The notes: a model not told the origin generated them from the letters alone. DNA of 64,000 nt from Adineta steineri (GCA_905250115.1 CAJNOI010000043.1:124001-188000); one strand, 5' to 3'; counted from the stretch's first letter, positions 1 through 12,013 are shown. Program-made: numbers and translations.

Positions 1-552
1 TTTGTCGATTAAGCTATTTGACAAACAAAATTAGTTCGAAGAATATCAAATTTGATTTTGTTTCAGTTATTATAAGAAAAAACATAAAAATGAAGGTGTT
101 ATTTATCCATATATACAGGTGCTTCCGTTTCTCATTTAGTTTAGACTTTAGCTTTTTTTTGTTATTTTTATAGATGAGGTGTCTCGTCTATCATATTCAT
201 TCAATACGATGGACAAGACACTAAATAAATATTAAGTACAAATCGAAAATTGAGAATAATAACAAAAAAAACAAGAAGTTCTGTCTCTCTTTCACTTTTC
301 ATTCATTCTAATGATGTTGATTTAAACTTAATGAAATGAATAAGTTAGTTAGTTTTTTTGCTTTTCGTCAAGTATAATATTGATCTTTTGTCAATTGTAC
401 GATCTGCCTTTTTACATACATATATACATATACATTGACGTACATTATAATTATATGAATAATCACTTTGACAAGAAAAAAAAATCGATAAGAAAACAAA
501 AAGAAAATCAAGTATCAATTGAATGTCTTCAATAATTATGATTATATTTTAG
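1..552. other. Upstream of the anosmin-like gene
   Basis: This is AT-rich sequence with no convincing coding exon. A first exon with a signal peptide for the anosmin-like gene is expected here or further upstream. The ATG at 90 gives only a ten-codon exon, and its phase does not join the exon at 553, so I did not use it. Confidence 0.4.
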
Positions 553-3500
553 ACGACACATGCACTAACTTTACCATGGCGATCTATCTGGGAGCGTTGT
601 CCACGCCTTATCACATGTAACTCGGTAAGTAAATTGACCGAATGAATAGAAAAAGAAGAGGAAGGTTGCAACGTATGATTGTCTCATGTGATAACCAGTC
701 TAAATTGTATAGCTAATGAGAAATAGAGAGTCTAATGTCTAACTAATTGAATTATTATAAAAAAAAAGTCCTACTGACCGACAAACCACTATAGTCGGAA
801 ATTGGATAATTTTTCTTTTTTTTCTTTACTCATCAGTATGCTAACGAGTTCGATTTGTTTGTACTTGTTTCTTTTTATGCATTCTAGTGTCTACTCCCAT
901 GTGACTTAGATCCACCACTTCTCTTGTCTAACGAACAAAGTTGTCAAGCAATCTGTTCTACAGTAAGTATTATTCTTCTTTTTATTTTTATTCTTTTTCT
1001 ATCTATGATGATGATCTAAAGCATGACCTCGTATCTGGTGAGCTCATTATCGATGGTAAAAAATAAACCTAAGAAAGATGATATGTTCATTGTGATGAAC
1101 GCGCATGATGTCGACAACTGTATGTATATATATATATATATACATATTTATGGTAGAAAGAAATAGCAGAAAGCAGATATGGGAAACTGAAGAAAAGTAG
1201 GCGAAACAAATAAATAGAGCAGAAAAAATAGAATTAATGAAGATTAACAATCTGATATATGTATATATACTTTTTTTTCTCGTTATTTTAGTTAACAAAC
1301 GTTGAATGTCAACGAAGTTGTGTTTTTATTCAAAAACTTTATCAACAACAATCAAATTGTTTGACAGGTATGAAAGAAATTTGAGATATTTCATAAAATA
1401 AAGTAAATGACAATTGAATAGAGATAAAGAAATTTTCATTTTGCCTAAAGACTTCATTTTTCTTTTTTTCTGTTATTACTATTTGATGTCTCATGAGAGA
1501 GAAGAAAGCGATAGATCGAGCAAGAGGATTATCTTTATATGTACATCAAAAGTAATAATCATTGTATTTCTTTTTCTATTTTTGTTAGACGATTGTCAAT
1601 CAACATCATCATGTTCACCATTGAATGATTGTTTCGGTAAGTTGATCGATTCATGCAGGTGTCCCGGATGCCATCATAAAATAATGATTGACATATTGGA
1701 ATGAAGAAAAAGCTGTTCATAATTAGCCTTGTGTATTGCACGCGAGGAAATGATGAATGTGAGAAAAAATAACATACGTATGTTTTTTTCTTTTCTTATA
1801 GAAAAAGTCCCTCAACCGAATAATGTCACTGCTATTGAAAGGAAAAGTCGACGAACCGTACGATTAAAATGGAGTTCAAATGGAATGACAAATCTTGAGC
1901 CTATTTTCTATGTTATTGAAGCACAATGGACATTACCAAAATCAGATATGAATCAACAAGATACAGTTTCGAAATGGGGTTTTGTCAAAGAAGAAGTATC
2001 ACATACAAAAGCAATTATAAGAAATATTCAACGAGATAATCGATGGTATACATTTCGTGTTGCTGCTGTAACACGACATGGTTATTCACCATTTTCAACA
2101 ACAACAAAACCTTTTCGTTTAAGTTCAAATTCAAGTAAAAATATTTAACCAAGAAAAAGAAAACAAAAAAATATTGATTCCTTTTTCTCGTCTTCTAGAA
2201 AATAATTCACAAAATTCATTTACAACAATAGCATCACCTAAAAATTTAATTGTAAAGGATTTTCAAACAGAATCAAATACAAAACTAAATGTAACTCTTC
2301 AATGGGAGAAACCAGATTTCCTTGTTCATGGTTATCAGGTTTGACAAAAAAATTCCTTTTCATTTCTGTATAATTACAATTCTTTTCATATGTAGATTTC
2401 ATGGGAAGGAGAGAATGATTCAGCATCCTTTGTAAATACTGTCGATGTTTCTTCAGCATTATATCCATTAGAATTAACTATTCCATTTTTGTCTATGCAT
2501 ACATCGTATATTTTTAAAGTAAGTATTCATTTTGAACAAAAAGTCAAGTATCCACTTAACTATTCTCTCAATGTATAGATTCGTTCATTAATTATCCCTG
2601 ATGGTGATCTTATTCAAATGAGTGCACCAATTTCAATAAAGTTTAATTATGACGACGAATTATTTTCAATAAAAAATTTTCATATATCCGAACCATATTT
2701 TATAAATGGTTTAATTAAAACAAATATAACATGGAATAAAATCAATGATTATCGTATTCAACAATATGATTTACATTGGATTGAAACTCAATGTTATTCA
2801 GATGTATTATCATGTTGTTATAGACGTGATGCATTTACAATAGAAAATTCATTTGAATTATATGATTTACGTTTTAATTGTACATATGTATTAAATATAA
2901 AACCAGTTATACCAAAAATACGTATTCAAAAACCTTTTCAAGTTCATTTTAATGTTAGTTCATGTCAATCAATACATATATTTGGAACTATTCGTCCATC
3001 ATGTCAAATAGATGATAAACAAACTATGTCATCCTTATCACCACTTAATCTAATTGTAACAAGAAATGAATCAGGTATTCAATTCTATTGGCAAAATATT
3101 CATTCACTTTGTAAGTAATCTTAATAATTTCTTTTATCAATAAACGATAATATGTATATATCTACTCAATTAGCTAATGATGGTACTGATATTGTATATC
3201 GATTACGTATTGAACAGCTGCCAAGTCATATCGAACTTATTTCTATTGATCTTTTGCCTGTAAGTATATATATATCTGTTAATGATGTAATTGAATCTTT
3301 TATTTCTTCTAGACGATAACAAATTATTTTTTACCTTATTCAAATCAACAAGAAGATCAATATCTTAATGTTACATTAACTTTATTAGAGAATATGACAG
3401 TTCGTCAACAAAAATCTCTATTAATTGAAAATTATCAAAATAATTATAGAACCAATCGTAATCTTCCTTTGAATATTGTATCATTATCAACAAGAATTCA

Positions 3501-3558
3501 AATGAAATTCTATCTTATTATTATATTATTTATTTCAATTGATTTAATACGACGATAA
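553..3558 (+). CDS. ANOS1: Anosmin-1-like secreted or surface protein (5' end incomplete)
   Basis: Ten exons keep one frame: 553-624, 888-962, 1292-1367, 1589-1636, 1802-2134, 2199-2338, 2396-2518, 2579-3110, 3174-3259 and 3313-3558 (576 codons plus TAA). The first exons give the cysteine-rich block of anosmin (CNSCLLPCD, CQAICS, ECQRSC). About four fibronectin type III domains follow. The first has the anosmin-typical KWSS, WYTFRVAAV and HGYSPF motifs, and the third has DLRFNCTYVLNIKP. In animals anosmin-1 is an extracellular matrix protein that acts with FGF receptors and heparan sulfate in cell migration. The WAP domain is reduced to about 16 residues. The last 20 residues are hydrophobic and end in two arginines, so the C-terminus may be a membrane or GPI anchor; human anosmin lacks this. 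The start codon and signal peptide were not found. Confidence 0.85.
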
Positions 3559-4335
3559 GAATTAAAAAAAAAAACATTACGTTCGTCTTTTGATGGTGTA
3601 TTACAATACCGGTTCTGTTTTAATTCAAGAAAAAAACTATTATCGTCGATTTTCAATAGAAACATTTCTTTGCAGTTTTTCATTGTCAATTGTATAGTCT
3701 TTTGTTTTTATAGAAATATATTTATTATTTTTTCTTTTTTTTGAATATGACGACACACAACAAAAAAAACTGATCTTTATGTTTGTTAATGATTGAGAGT
3801 TAAATGATAGAGAACAGATTGACTAAAGAAATGTCATTATGCTTAAAGAAACAATAATATTAATAGGATGGAGATATCGTTTATATTCTGATCTTTTACT
3901 AAGAATATAGGCCATGACCTTATACTAGATGTATTAACACATACATTCATCATGAACATTATGTTTCTCTTTAGTCATGGGAACATGATTATAATAACTA
4001 AGAAGAAATGCAATATATATGTCAAAATTATTTACAAATTGTAAATCTATATGTTGACAATAGATAATATTTTTCTTTCGAGATTATTCAAAACAATTGT
4101 TCATTATCTTTTTGATTTTGAAAATTATCAATGTCAAATGATGATTGATGAAGCAATAAAATAGTTGACTAGTAAAATTAATGATTACTTTATTATCTAT
4201 AGGATAAGATGAAGAAAAAAAACATTGGCATTATTTATATAGACTTCAGATCTCTTTTATCATTTTAAATTAAATATTTTGTTATTATGAAAGAAAAATC
4301 AACGAAAATCTCGCATTGTATATAGAGTAAATAGT
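3559..4335. other. Intergenic, convergent 3' flanks
   Basis: This AT-rich spacer lies between the 3' ends of the anosmin-like (+) and LIM (-) genes. I see no coding exon or repeat here, so it probably holds both 3' UTRs. Confidence 0.5.
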
Positions 4336-5473
4336 TTATTTTGAATGAGTATCTTGTTGTTGTTGAAGTGAACAATGCTGACAAATATATTTGTCATCTT
4401 TAGTTTTGAAGAAATGAGATGTACCAATTTCATTTTTACAATTTTGACAAGTAAAACATGATCGATGATATTGTTTACCTTCGAAACCGACTAGAATAGA
4501 AATTTAGTATATATATATCTATGAAATAAAGAAGAATGAAATAACATACTTGCTTCACCACTAATTATTTTATTTTTACATTCTGCACATTCTTGTGCAT
4601 TTTTAATATGACAATTTTCACATAGGAATTTCATTTCCGATGGTCGATCATCTGATTTAGCTTGATGATAAAATGATTTATTAGCAATTGATGTATTGCA
4701 TTGAGAACATACAAAACAAGTTGGATGATAATAATCTCCTTTATCTTAAATAATTATACGATTATTATTAAAATAAATGAAAAAATAAATTAAAACTAAT
4801 TTACATTCACTAACTAAAGATCCAGGAGAAAATTCTTTATAACATTTAAAACATTTTTGAGTAAGTATATCTCTAGAAGCGGCACTAATACCAGTATCTA
4901 ATTTATCAAAACAATTTTTGCAATACCATTTATCATTTAATGGATAAACCGATTCATCTTTCATCGGCTAGATAAACACATTAAAAATTCAATAGAAAAA
5001 AACAAAATTTAACCTTTCGACATTGAATATCATCTTTATCTACACCACAACAAGTAAAACATGATTCATGAAATTTTTTATCTTCCCATACAATCGATGA
5101 TGCTTCAATAATATTATGACATCGTGCACTAAATTTATTATTTAGTTTAATTATAGATATATTCTATATGCATGACATACCATTTTGGTGCAATTTTTTT
5201 ATAACATGTTTCACAAAAACGTATTGATTCCGAAACACTATTTCTTGTAGTTGATGTTAATTCATTTGATTTGATATTTTTTGATTTATAGAAAAATCCA
5301 CCGGCTAATGTTTTGCCACAATCAGAACAATTAAAACAATGTGGATGATAAACTTTATTTTCATCAGCTGTCATAACATTTAAAATTTTTTCACCACATT
5401 TTGAACAATGGGTTGAAATATCAGTTGATGTTACTTGTTGTAATCCAGTTGAAGATTTTTGAGTTTCAATCAT
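4336..5473 (-). CDS. Four-LIM-domain protein
   Basis: Five exons on the minus strand join in phase: 5181-5473, 5014-5128, 4805-4967, 4550-4744 and 4336-4490 (306 aa). The ATG at 5473 (MIETQ) is the first ATG in frame. The protein is four zinc-binding LIM domains in a row, seen from C-x2-C / H-x2-C / C-x2-C pairs such as CSKCGE, HPHCFNCSDC, CARCHN, HESCF, CFKCYK, HPTCFVCSQC, CAECKN and HRSCFTCQNC, with a short Gln-rich tail. LIM domains bind proteins, typically in cytoskeletal adhesion or transcription complexes. The gene at 61912-63603 is the clear FHL orthologue. This one is far more divergent, with loops inserted in LIM1 and LIM3, and could be a lineage-specific FHL relative. I cannot assign an orthologue. 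Confidence 0.85.
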
Positions 5474-6372
5474 AATTATATTCAATTTGTTTTATTATAA
5501 TTTTAAAGGAAAAATTAAATTTAATGAAAAGTTTATATGAATATAAGGAAAATATGATCGAACATATAAAGAAGAAAAACTGGCGCTTTTTAATATAATT
5601 TTTATTCTTAGATAATCGAAAATATTCTATCAAATAGAGATTTTACTGTAATATAAATTAACCCAAAAAAAAATCTTTTTTATGACATAACTAACGAAGA
5701 TATATATAACAGCGTTTAATTTCGATACATTTCATCTTGTTTTCCAATGAAATTAGATTTATGATATATTGAGCTTTTGAAAAAGTTTTGTTTGTTTCTG
5801 TTGATTACCAGTGCTGAAACACTTAAGTTGTAATTGAAAACTATTTTGTTAGGTCGGCAAGAAAAACATGAGAGCTAATAATATTCACACTGCTTTTTCT
5901 CAACAATGACATTTGTTATAAAAATTTCCTTGGTTGTATTCAAGTGCAGACTTGGTTAATAAAAAGTTATTCGATGATGTAATACATATCATTCCTTTTC
6001 TAATAACATCGTATTCAATGATTACATATCTAGGTATAATATTACTGTTCCTTTATTAATAAAGATTTAAATCAGAAAGGAAGTGAAGAAAAGATATAAT
6101 TTTTCTTCTAATTTATACTATTTATAAAGATCAAATAAATTCATGCTTCAACTATTCAGTTTTAAAGTAATTTCTTTGAAAGATTATTAATTGTATGTTT
6201 ATTTTAAATTTTGTTTTTAATCATCTATAGATTTACAAACTATAAAAGCATACAATATAAATATATATTTTCAGAAAAAAAAATAAACAACGTCAATACT
6301 AAGTTCACCTACAAAAACAAATATATATATTTCTAAAAATAGTCTTTAAAATAAGATATATTATATACTTAT
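5474..6372. other. Intergenic, AT-rich
   Basis: This is the 5' flank of the four-LIM gene and the 3' flank of the first flavohemoglobin gene. I see no coding exon, RNA gene or repeat. Confidence 0.5.
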
Positions 6373-7563
6373 TTATAATGCTTTTGTATTTGATTGATTT
6401 TTCACCGCATTTTTAATTAAACTCAATGATGGTCGAAATGCTTCTGTATGAATATGAGACATTGGATGATTACATTCAATTAAATAATCTTGTACTTTAT
6501 TCATAAATGATGTTGAACCACATATATATACATGTGTATCTTGTTTTATAATATCGTTAATAAGATTTTGTAGAAGATATCTACCTTGTAAAAGTAAATG
6601 ATATTGATTCGAATTTAAAATAGAACGCATTTGACTAGCAAAAGCAGCATGTCCTTGAGATGGTACACAATGAATTAATGTTACAATATTTGATTTGCCT
6701 TTTTTATATAATGTTTGAATTAATGATGAAAAAGCAGTTATACCAACTCCACTAGCAATAAATAAATGATGTTTAGCATCTTTTATTAAACTAAATGTAC
6801 CAGCTGGAAAACTTGCTGAGATTTTATCACCTATTCTATAATTATTAATAATTTCATTTGAAATAATACCTTTTGGTTGTCGATCATTTTCTTGTTTAAT
6901 AGCAATACAATATGATCTTCCATCAAATGGTTGTGTTAAACTATAATGTCGATTATGATAATAATTCCCTTTTTTTACATGAAGTGTTAGATATTGTCCT
7001 GGATGATAATTATACATTTTACCACCATTTGTTCGTTCAAGTTTAAAAGAAATAATTGGACCATTGGCAATTTTTTCTTTTTTTACAATTGTAAATGAAT
7101 TAAATCCTTTGTCACGAGGATCTTGATTAAATTTATCATATAAATTTTTTTCTATATCGATAAATATCGAAGCAATTATATTATAAGTATCTGACCATGC
7201 ATCTAATATTTCTGATGTTGCCTTCTCAGCTAAAAATTCTTTAATAGCATGAAGTAAATATTTACCAACAATTGGATAATGTTCTGGTTGAACCATTAAA
7301 GCACGATGTTTATGTGCAATATGTTGAATTTGAGGCATAAGTACACCTAAATTATCAATATTTTCAGCAGCAAAATAAACTGTATTAGCTAATGCTAATG
7401 GTTGAGTACCAATCTTTTGATTTGTTTGATTAAACATATTTAATAATTCGGGATGAGCTTTAAATAATTGTTTATAAAAAATCGATGTAATTTCTTTACC
7501 ATTTTCTTTTAGAACTGGTGCTGTTGATTTAATAATTTGTTTTTGTTCTTCTGTTAAAGACAT
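6373..7563 (-). CDS. hmp: Flavohemoglobin (NO dioxygenase), copy 1
   Basis: This intronless frame of 396 aa aligns with bacterial Hmp along its whole length. The globin domain (about 1-140) has Tyr30 (B10), Gln54 (E7, in GTQ) and proximal His86 (in HKHRALMV), with Tyr96 nearby. The FAD-binding domain (about 155-260) has the flavin motif RHYSLT. The NAD(P)-binding domain (about 265-385) has GVGIT and VYICGS. The enzyme converts nitric oxide and O2 to nitrate using NAD(P)H, FAD and heme, and acts in the cytosol without a signal peptide. All expected catalytic residues are present. The C-terminus runs past the usual Hmp end by about 15 residues, a trait shared with copy 2. The bacterial-type domain order and lack of introns, beside intron-rich neighbours, suggest horizontal acquisition followed by local duplication. 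Confidence 0.95.
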   Translation of the reverse strand: MSLTEEQKQIIKSTAPVLKENGKEITSIFYKQLFKAHPELLNMFNQTNQKIGTQPLALANTVYFAAENIDNLGVLMPQIQHIAHKHRALMVQPEHYPIVGKYLLHAIKEFLAEKATSEILDAWSDTYNIIASIFIDIEKNLYDKFNQDPRDKGFNSFTIVKKEKIANGPIISFKLERTNGGKMYNYHPGQYLTLHVKKGNYYHNRHYSLTQPFDGRSYCIAIKQENDRQPKGIISNEIINNYRIGDKISASFPAGTFSLIKDAKHHLFIASGVGITAFSSLIQTLYKKGKSNIVTLIHCVPSQGHAAFASQMRSILNSNQYHLLLQGRYLLQNLINDIIKQDTHVYICGSTSFMNKVQDYLIECNHPMSHIHTEAFRPSLSLIKNAVKNQSNTKAL

Positions 7564-8655
7564 GAGAGAATCTAAAAATAAATCTTTAAAATCTATTGAT
7601 TAATATTTTTCTCTAAAAATTAATTTCATTTATTATTTTTGTCATTTTCTTATACTATAAGGATATAATAAGATTAGATTTCGATTAAAAAAATGGATTA
7701 TGTCAAACTGTCTTATTTCTTCTTTTTTTTATTAAACTATGAATTAGAGTAGACTCTCAAGGTTAATCTAAAGTGACGAAAATAGATATTTGAGCATCTA
7801 CTTCAATAAAAAACGACATGTTTATACTTAAAAACTGCAACGAAGTAAAAAGACTTTCTTTCTCTTCCTCTCTATATGCGATTATTTATAACAAAATCTA
7901 ATGTTCTACATATAGATATACTCGATTAAAAATTTTTCTTCGTTAACTAAAAATAGATACGACTATTATAGAATATGATAACAGGAAGAAATAGAGCAAA
8001 GATAATGAAAATAATCGAAGCAAATAAAAATGAAGGTAGTTTAAAAAATAGATACAGAAAATGACAAAATTCAGCCATTAGAAACTAGCTAATACTAATA
8101 GTTGTATAGATTTATTATGTTGTAATACGATGACATACATTATTTAGAAATGTATTCATAATAATAAAAATTTGTTGATTTGATACCTCGTAAAATATTC
8201 ATTTTTACTGAATAATAAAGATTCACGAACATCCGTTTAGCACTAGATGCTAATGAAAGAGAAAAAAAAGGAAATGAGGTAGATTATTTTTCTATACCAT
8301 TTATACGATTAAATAATCCAAGTGGAAAAATATTTTTTGACATGAATAATTCTATTATGAATTTAAAATTAATATAGAACACGTTTCAACATGAAACAAA
8401 AAAACATCGTATTTTCAATATTTTATATTATTTGATACCGATGAAAAGAAACTATAAATTATTGAATAACATCTTCTACAAGAAAATATTTATTTAATAA
8501 TCATTAAAATATATAAGACCAAGACATTTTACATAAAAATAAAGAAGGAATACAGACTATTACAATGGATCTATCAGAACAAATATTCTTGTTTTTCAGG
8601 GTATCATCATATATAGTTATGGGAGTAAGGCTTGAATAAAAATACAATGTAGTTT
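7564..8655. other. Spacer between the flavohemoglobin copies
   Basis: The spacer is AT-rich with many stops in all frames. It must hold the promoter of copy 1 and the 3' UTR of copy 2. I see no repeat or remnant of a third copy. Confidence 0.5.
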
Positions 8656-9843
8656 TTATAATGCTTTTACTGCTGAATGATTCTTGACAGCATCTTCAAT
8701 CAAACTAAGTGACGGTAGATATGCTTCAATATGTATCTGAGACAATGGATGAGCCAATCGTTCCAAATATTCTTTTACTTTATTCATAAATACAGGTGAA
8801 CCACATATATAAACCTGTGTTTCAGATGCTATAATTTTTTCAAGAGTTCCTTGTAAGAGATGTTTACTTTGAAGAAGTAAATAATATTGATCTTCGGGTA
8901 AGATTTTACGCATTTCATTTTCAAAAGCAGCTTGATCTTCAGATGCTACACAATGAATCAATGTTGCCATATCTGATTTACCTTGTTTATGTAAATCTTT
9001 TATCATCGCTGATAAAACAGTGATGCCAATTCCACCAGCAATAAATAAATGATGTTTAGCCTCTTTTACTAAAGCATAAGTACCAGCTGGCAAACTCAGT
9101 AAAACAGTATCACCTTCTTTATATTTAGTAATAAGTTCATTGGAAACAATACCTTTTGGTTCATGATCAATATCTTGTTTAATAGCAATAGAATATGTTT
9201 TACCATCGAATGGTTGAGTAAGACTATAATGTCGTAAGTGATAAAGCCCATCTTTTTTAATTCGAATGGTAGTATATTGTCCTGAATGATAATCTCGTAA
9301 TTTTCCACCATCATTTCGTTCAAATGTAAAAGCAACAACTGGACCACTTGCAATAATTTCTTTTTTAATAATTTTAAATGGAATAAAACCTTGTTCATGT
9401 TTATCACCAAGTTCAGCATATAATTTCTTTTCAATACCCATAAAACAACTAGTAATCATATTGTAAGCAGCTGACCATGCACCTAAAATAGAAGGATCAG
9501 CCATACCACCTAAGAATTCATCAATTGCCATAAGTACATATTTTCGAAGAATTGGATAATGTTCCGGTCGAACCATTGATGCACGATGTTTATGAGAGAT
9601 AAGTAAAAATTGAGGCATAAGTACTTCTAAATCATCGATATTCTCAATAGCAAGATACATTGTATTTGCTAATGCAAATGGTTGTGTACCATTCTTTTGA
9701 TTTGTTCGATTGAATATATCTAATAATTCAGGATGATCTGCAAACAAATGTTTATATATAATTGATGTAATTTCTTTTCCATGTTCTTTAAAAATAGGTG
9801 ATGTCGATTGAAGTATCTGTTTTTGGTCTGCTGTAAGTGGCAT
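8656..9843 (-). CDS. hmp: Flavohemoglobin (NO dioxygenase), copy 2
   Basis: This second intronless flavohemoglobin (395 aa) lies in tandem and in the same orientation as copy 1. Its ATG is at 9841-9843. The globin domain keeps Tyr30, the GTQ glutamine, the HKHRASMV proximal histidine and PEHY. The reductase part has RHYSLT (flavin) and GGIGIT and VYICGS (NAD(P)H). The two copies can be aligned over their whole length, including the extra C-terminus that ends in KAL. They differ at many positions, and here the linker between globin and FAD domain is shorter. The divergence, with catalytic residues kept, points to an old duplication with both copies functional, possibly with different induction or substrate use. 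Confidence 0.95.
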   Translation of the reverse strand: MPLTADQKQILQSTSPIFKEHGKEITSIIYKHLFADHPELLDIFNRTNQKNGTQPFALANTMYLAIENIDDLEVLMPQFLLISHKHRASMVRPEHYPILRKYVLMAIDEFLGGMADPSILGAWSAAYNMITSCFMGIEKKLYAELGDKHEQGFIPFKIIKKEIIASGPVVAFTFERNDGGKLRDYHSGQYTTIRIKKDGLYHLRHYSLTQPFDGKTYSIAIKQDIDHEPKGIVSNELITKYKEGDTVLLSLPAGTYALVKEAKHHLFIAGGIGITVLSAMIKDLHKQGKSDMATLIHCVASEDQAAFENEMRKILPEDQYYLLLQSKHLLQGTLEKIIASETQVYICGSPVFMNKVKEYLERLAHPLSQIHIEAYLPSLSLIEDAVKNHSAVKAL

Positions 9844-10213
9844 TGTAGAATTTAAAGATAAAATATATCTAAAAGTATTTTATTGTATCTATATTTATTT
9901 TAATACTTTGAAAAATGGAATGTAAGTCTAAGCTGCTAAAAGTATATAAACACACTTTTTTTTTAAATAATAATTTCATATATGTTGATGTCTGTAAAAA
10001 AATAATTTTCACGTCATTTGTCCTTCATAATGACAGTGACAAAAATATTTTCCAGGATATATATATATATACCGTAGCTAGCTTCCCTATAGTTTTATTA
10101 ATCATCGATAATGAAAAGGTGTGTCATCAACTTCAGCTCTCATATATTTCTGTGACAATACCTTAAGATTGTGCAACGGGTTGCTTCAAGATAACAATAT
10201 TTTCAAGTACTAA

Positions 10214-10362
10214 ACTAAAACAAAACGCTGCGATCTTGTTATAACGAAAAAAATGTTATATATTTTTCTGATCTATTTAAAACTAGATATCTGAATTTGA
10301 GAAGAGCGTAGATAGTCAAAAGGCTTATACCCTTGTGCGCAGTATGAAATATTATTCTCCAC
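10214..10362 (+). repeat. Direct repeat, copy A
   Basis: About 149 bp from ACTAAAACAAAA to ATTCTCCA recurs in the same orientation at 11025-11173 with scattered substitutions and one or two indels. The most conserved core contains TTTTTCTGATCTATTTAAAA and TGTGCGCAGTATGAAAT-like sequence. The copies flank an orphan coding exon. They do not show the TG...CA ends of an LTR. Confidence 0.85.
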
Positions 10363-10684
10363 CTGGCATGTTAACGCTGATCTGAAAAAAAAGAGAAAGA
10401 GGGAAGATTCAATTAAAATTTTTTTGGAGGATATGCTGTAAAATTGGAGGAGCTATTTTTTATGATAAAAACTGACTTCTATGAGTTTTTTTAGTACGGA
10501 CATTCGCTTCGGAAGAGATCTATTAATGGTTTTATAATAATTTCACAATGTTTATTCATATCTTTCAAAAAAATAATGAAAAATCAATCACCTACGAGAA
10601 AACAATTATAAATCAAAATTGAAATATCTGATAAATCATTACAACAATCTTGTATGATTGTTTCATGAAAATCAAAATTCTTTT

Positions 10685-10831
10685 TCAAAACATTTTATCA
10701 TCTTCATTTTTCGATTGTTCAGAAACTAATTTGTTTTTCTTTTTTAATCGTTCATATTCAACACGAACTCGTTTTTGTTGAATTATGGATACATTTTCGA
10801 TGGTTTTTGTCATTTCTTCATCAATAGATTT
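10685..10831 (-). pseudogene. Orphan coding exon between direct repeats
   Basis: On the minus strand a TTAG acceptor is followed by 48 open codons and TGA. The peptide is charged and helical-looking (for example KRVRVEYERLKKKNK and SEQSKNEDDKMF). Codon use is like that of real exons here. No other exon of the same gene is visible nearby. The KRVxxEYxRL string recalls the N-terminal helix of E(z)/EZH proteins, but the match is too short to assign. It is most likely a gene fragment trapped in, or left beside, the repeat-flanked unit. Confidence 0.45.
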
Positions 10832-11024
10832 CTAACCAACTAGTATGGAATTTAGTTGAGTAAAGTAGCATTTCTTATTGAAATTTTATAATCTGTAAAT
10901 TTTTAAGCTTTTAAGGTCGAAAATTTAGTGACTTTGCAATCAAAATGGAAAAGGAGGAGGTTTATAGTAAAAAGAGGAGCAGGAGGATATATTGTGGTAA
11001 AAAGGAGGAATATTAACCAGCCAG

Positions 11025-11173
11025 ACTAAAACAAAAGATAGCGATTTTGATATAACGAAAAAAATGTCATATATTTTTCTGATCTATTTAAAACTAGATA
11101 TCTGAATTTGAGAAGAAAGTAGATAGTCAAAAAGCTTATACCCTAGTGCGCAGTATGAAATATAATTCTACAC
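11025..11173 (+). repeat. Direct repeat, copy B
   Basis: This is the second copy of the repeat at 10214-10362, starting 811 bp after the first. It reads CTAGTGCGC where copy A has CTTGTGCGC. The flank just before it is rich in GGAGGA, and a similar GGAGGA-rich stretch lies just inside copy A (about 10420-10455). Confidence 0.85.
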
Positions 11174-12013
11174 TGTTCTTGATATGAAAGAAAATAAATT
11201 AGATTTATCTAATATCTGTTTCAAACACGTACATAATAATATAGAAATATTTATTAGTCATCATTTTTCCAATATACAATATTGTCAAACATAATAACAA
11301 TAAATAGTTTTCGAAAATATTGAAGTCCATCAGAAAATTGTCCTTAAAGCAGTACGCTATGCGCTCATTTAAGTAAAAATATTCATAGTAAAATGTCAAT
11401 TGACATAACGTAAATAAATCATACTATGACTTACTAATTTAATTGAGTTGCAAATTTTTTAATTCAATTATTATAAATATAAAATTGTATAGAACTTATT
11501 TTGTTTTATTGAAAAAAGAAGAAAAAAGTAGTCACGTAGTTTTCATTGAACATGAATAAGAGAAGAAAATTTATTTATAATGAACTAGGAAAAGAACTGT
11601 TTATGAAAATATGCCTTGTTACTTTTCTACTTCGGATTATTTACTTTACTAATTAAAATTTACAATAAAGAGCTAAGAAATACTAAGTGCACTTCATCAA
11701 GAAAAGATGAAATATTCTCTTTAATTTCCAGGTCTACTAAATATTTTACTTAGAAATAAGATTATCTAAAAAAAATGCGTAAAAAACATCAGATGCCTCT
11801 ATAATATAAAGTAAACATACACACACATATATATATTACTAAAAGTAATATATACGAAGCAAAGACGTATTAATAATGAACAATAAGTCCATTAGATGCA
11901 TTATGAAGTTCTATGACGCTGTCAAGTAATGAGTACTTTCCAGTGTCTGTTTTCTTTAACTAAAAATTAATAGAATGGAAAAGTGCGATGAGGTGGATTT
12001 TTTTCTGTTTTAT

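Noticed and set aside
1414-1704. Plus-strand frame of 96 codons
   Set aside because: Only its 1589-1636 part is coding (an anosmin exon). The rest is intron read through.
9096-9434. Second minus-strand frame inside flavohemoglobin copy 2
   Set aside because: A shadow of the real gene in another frame, with Leu/Lys-biased composition and no homology.
10214-11173. Reading the direct repeats as LTRs of a small retroelement
   Set aside because: No TG...CA ends, no primer-binding site or polypurine tract in the right place, and no target duplication visible.
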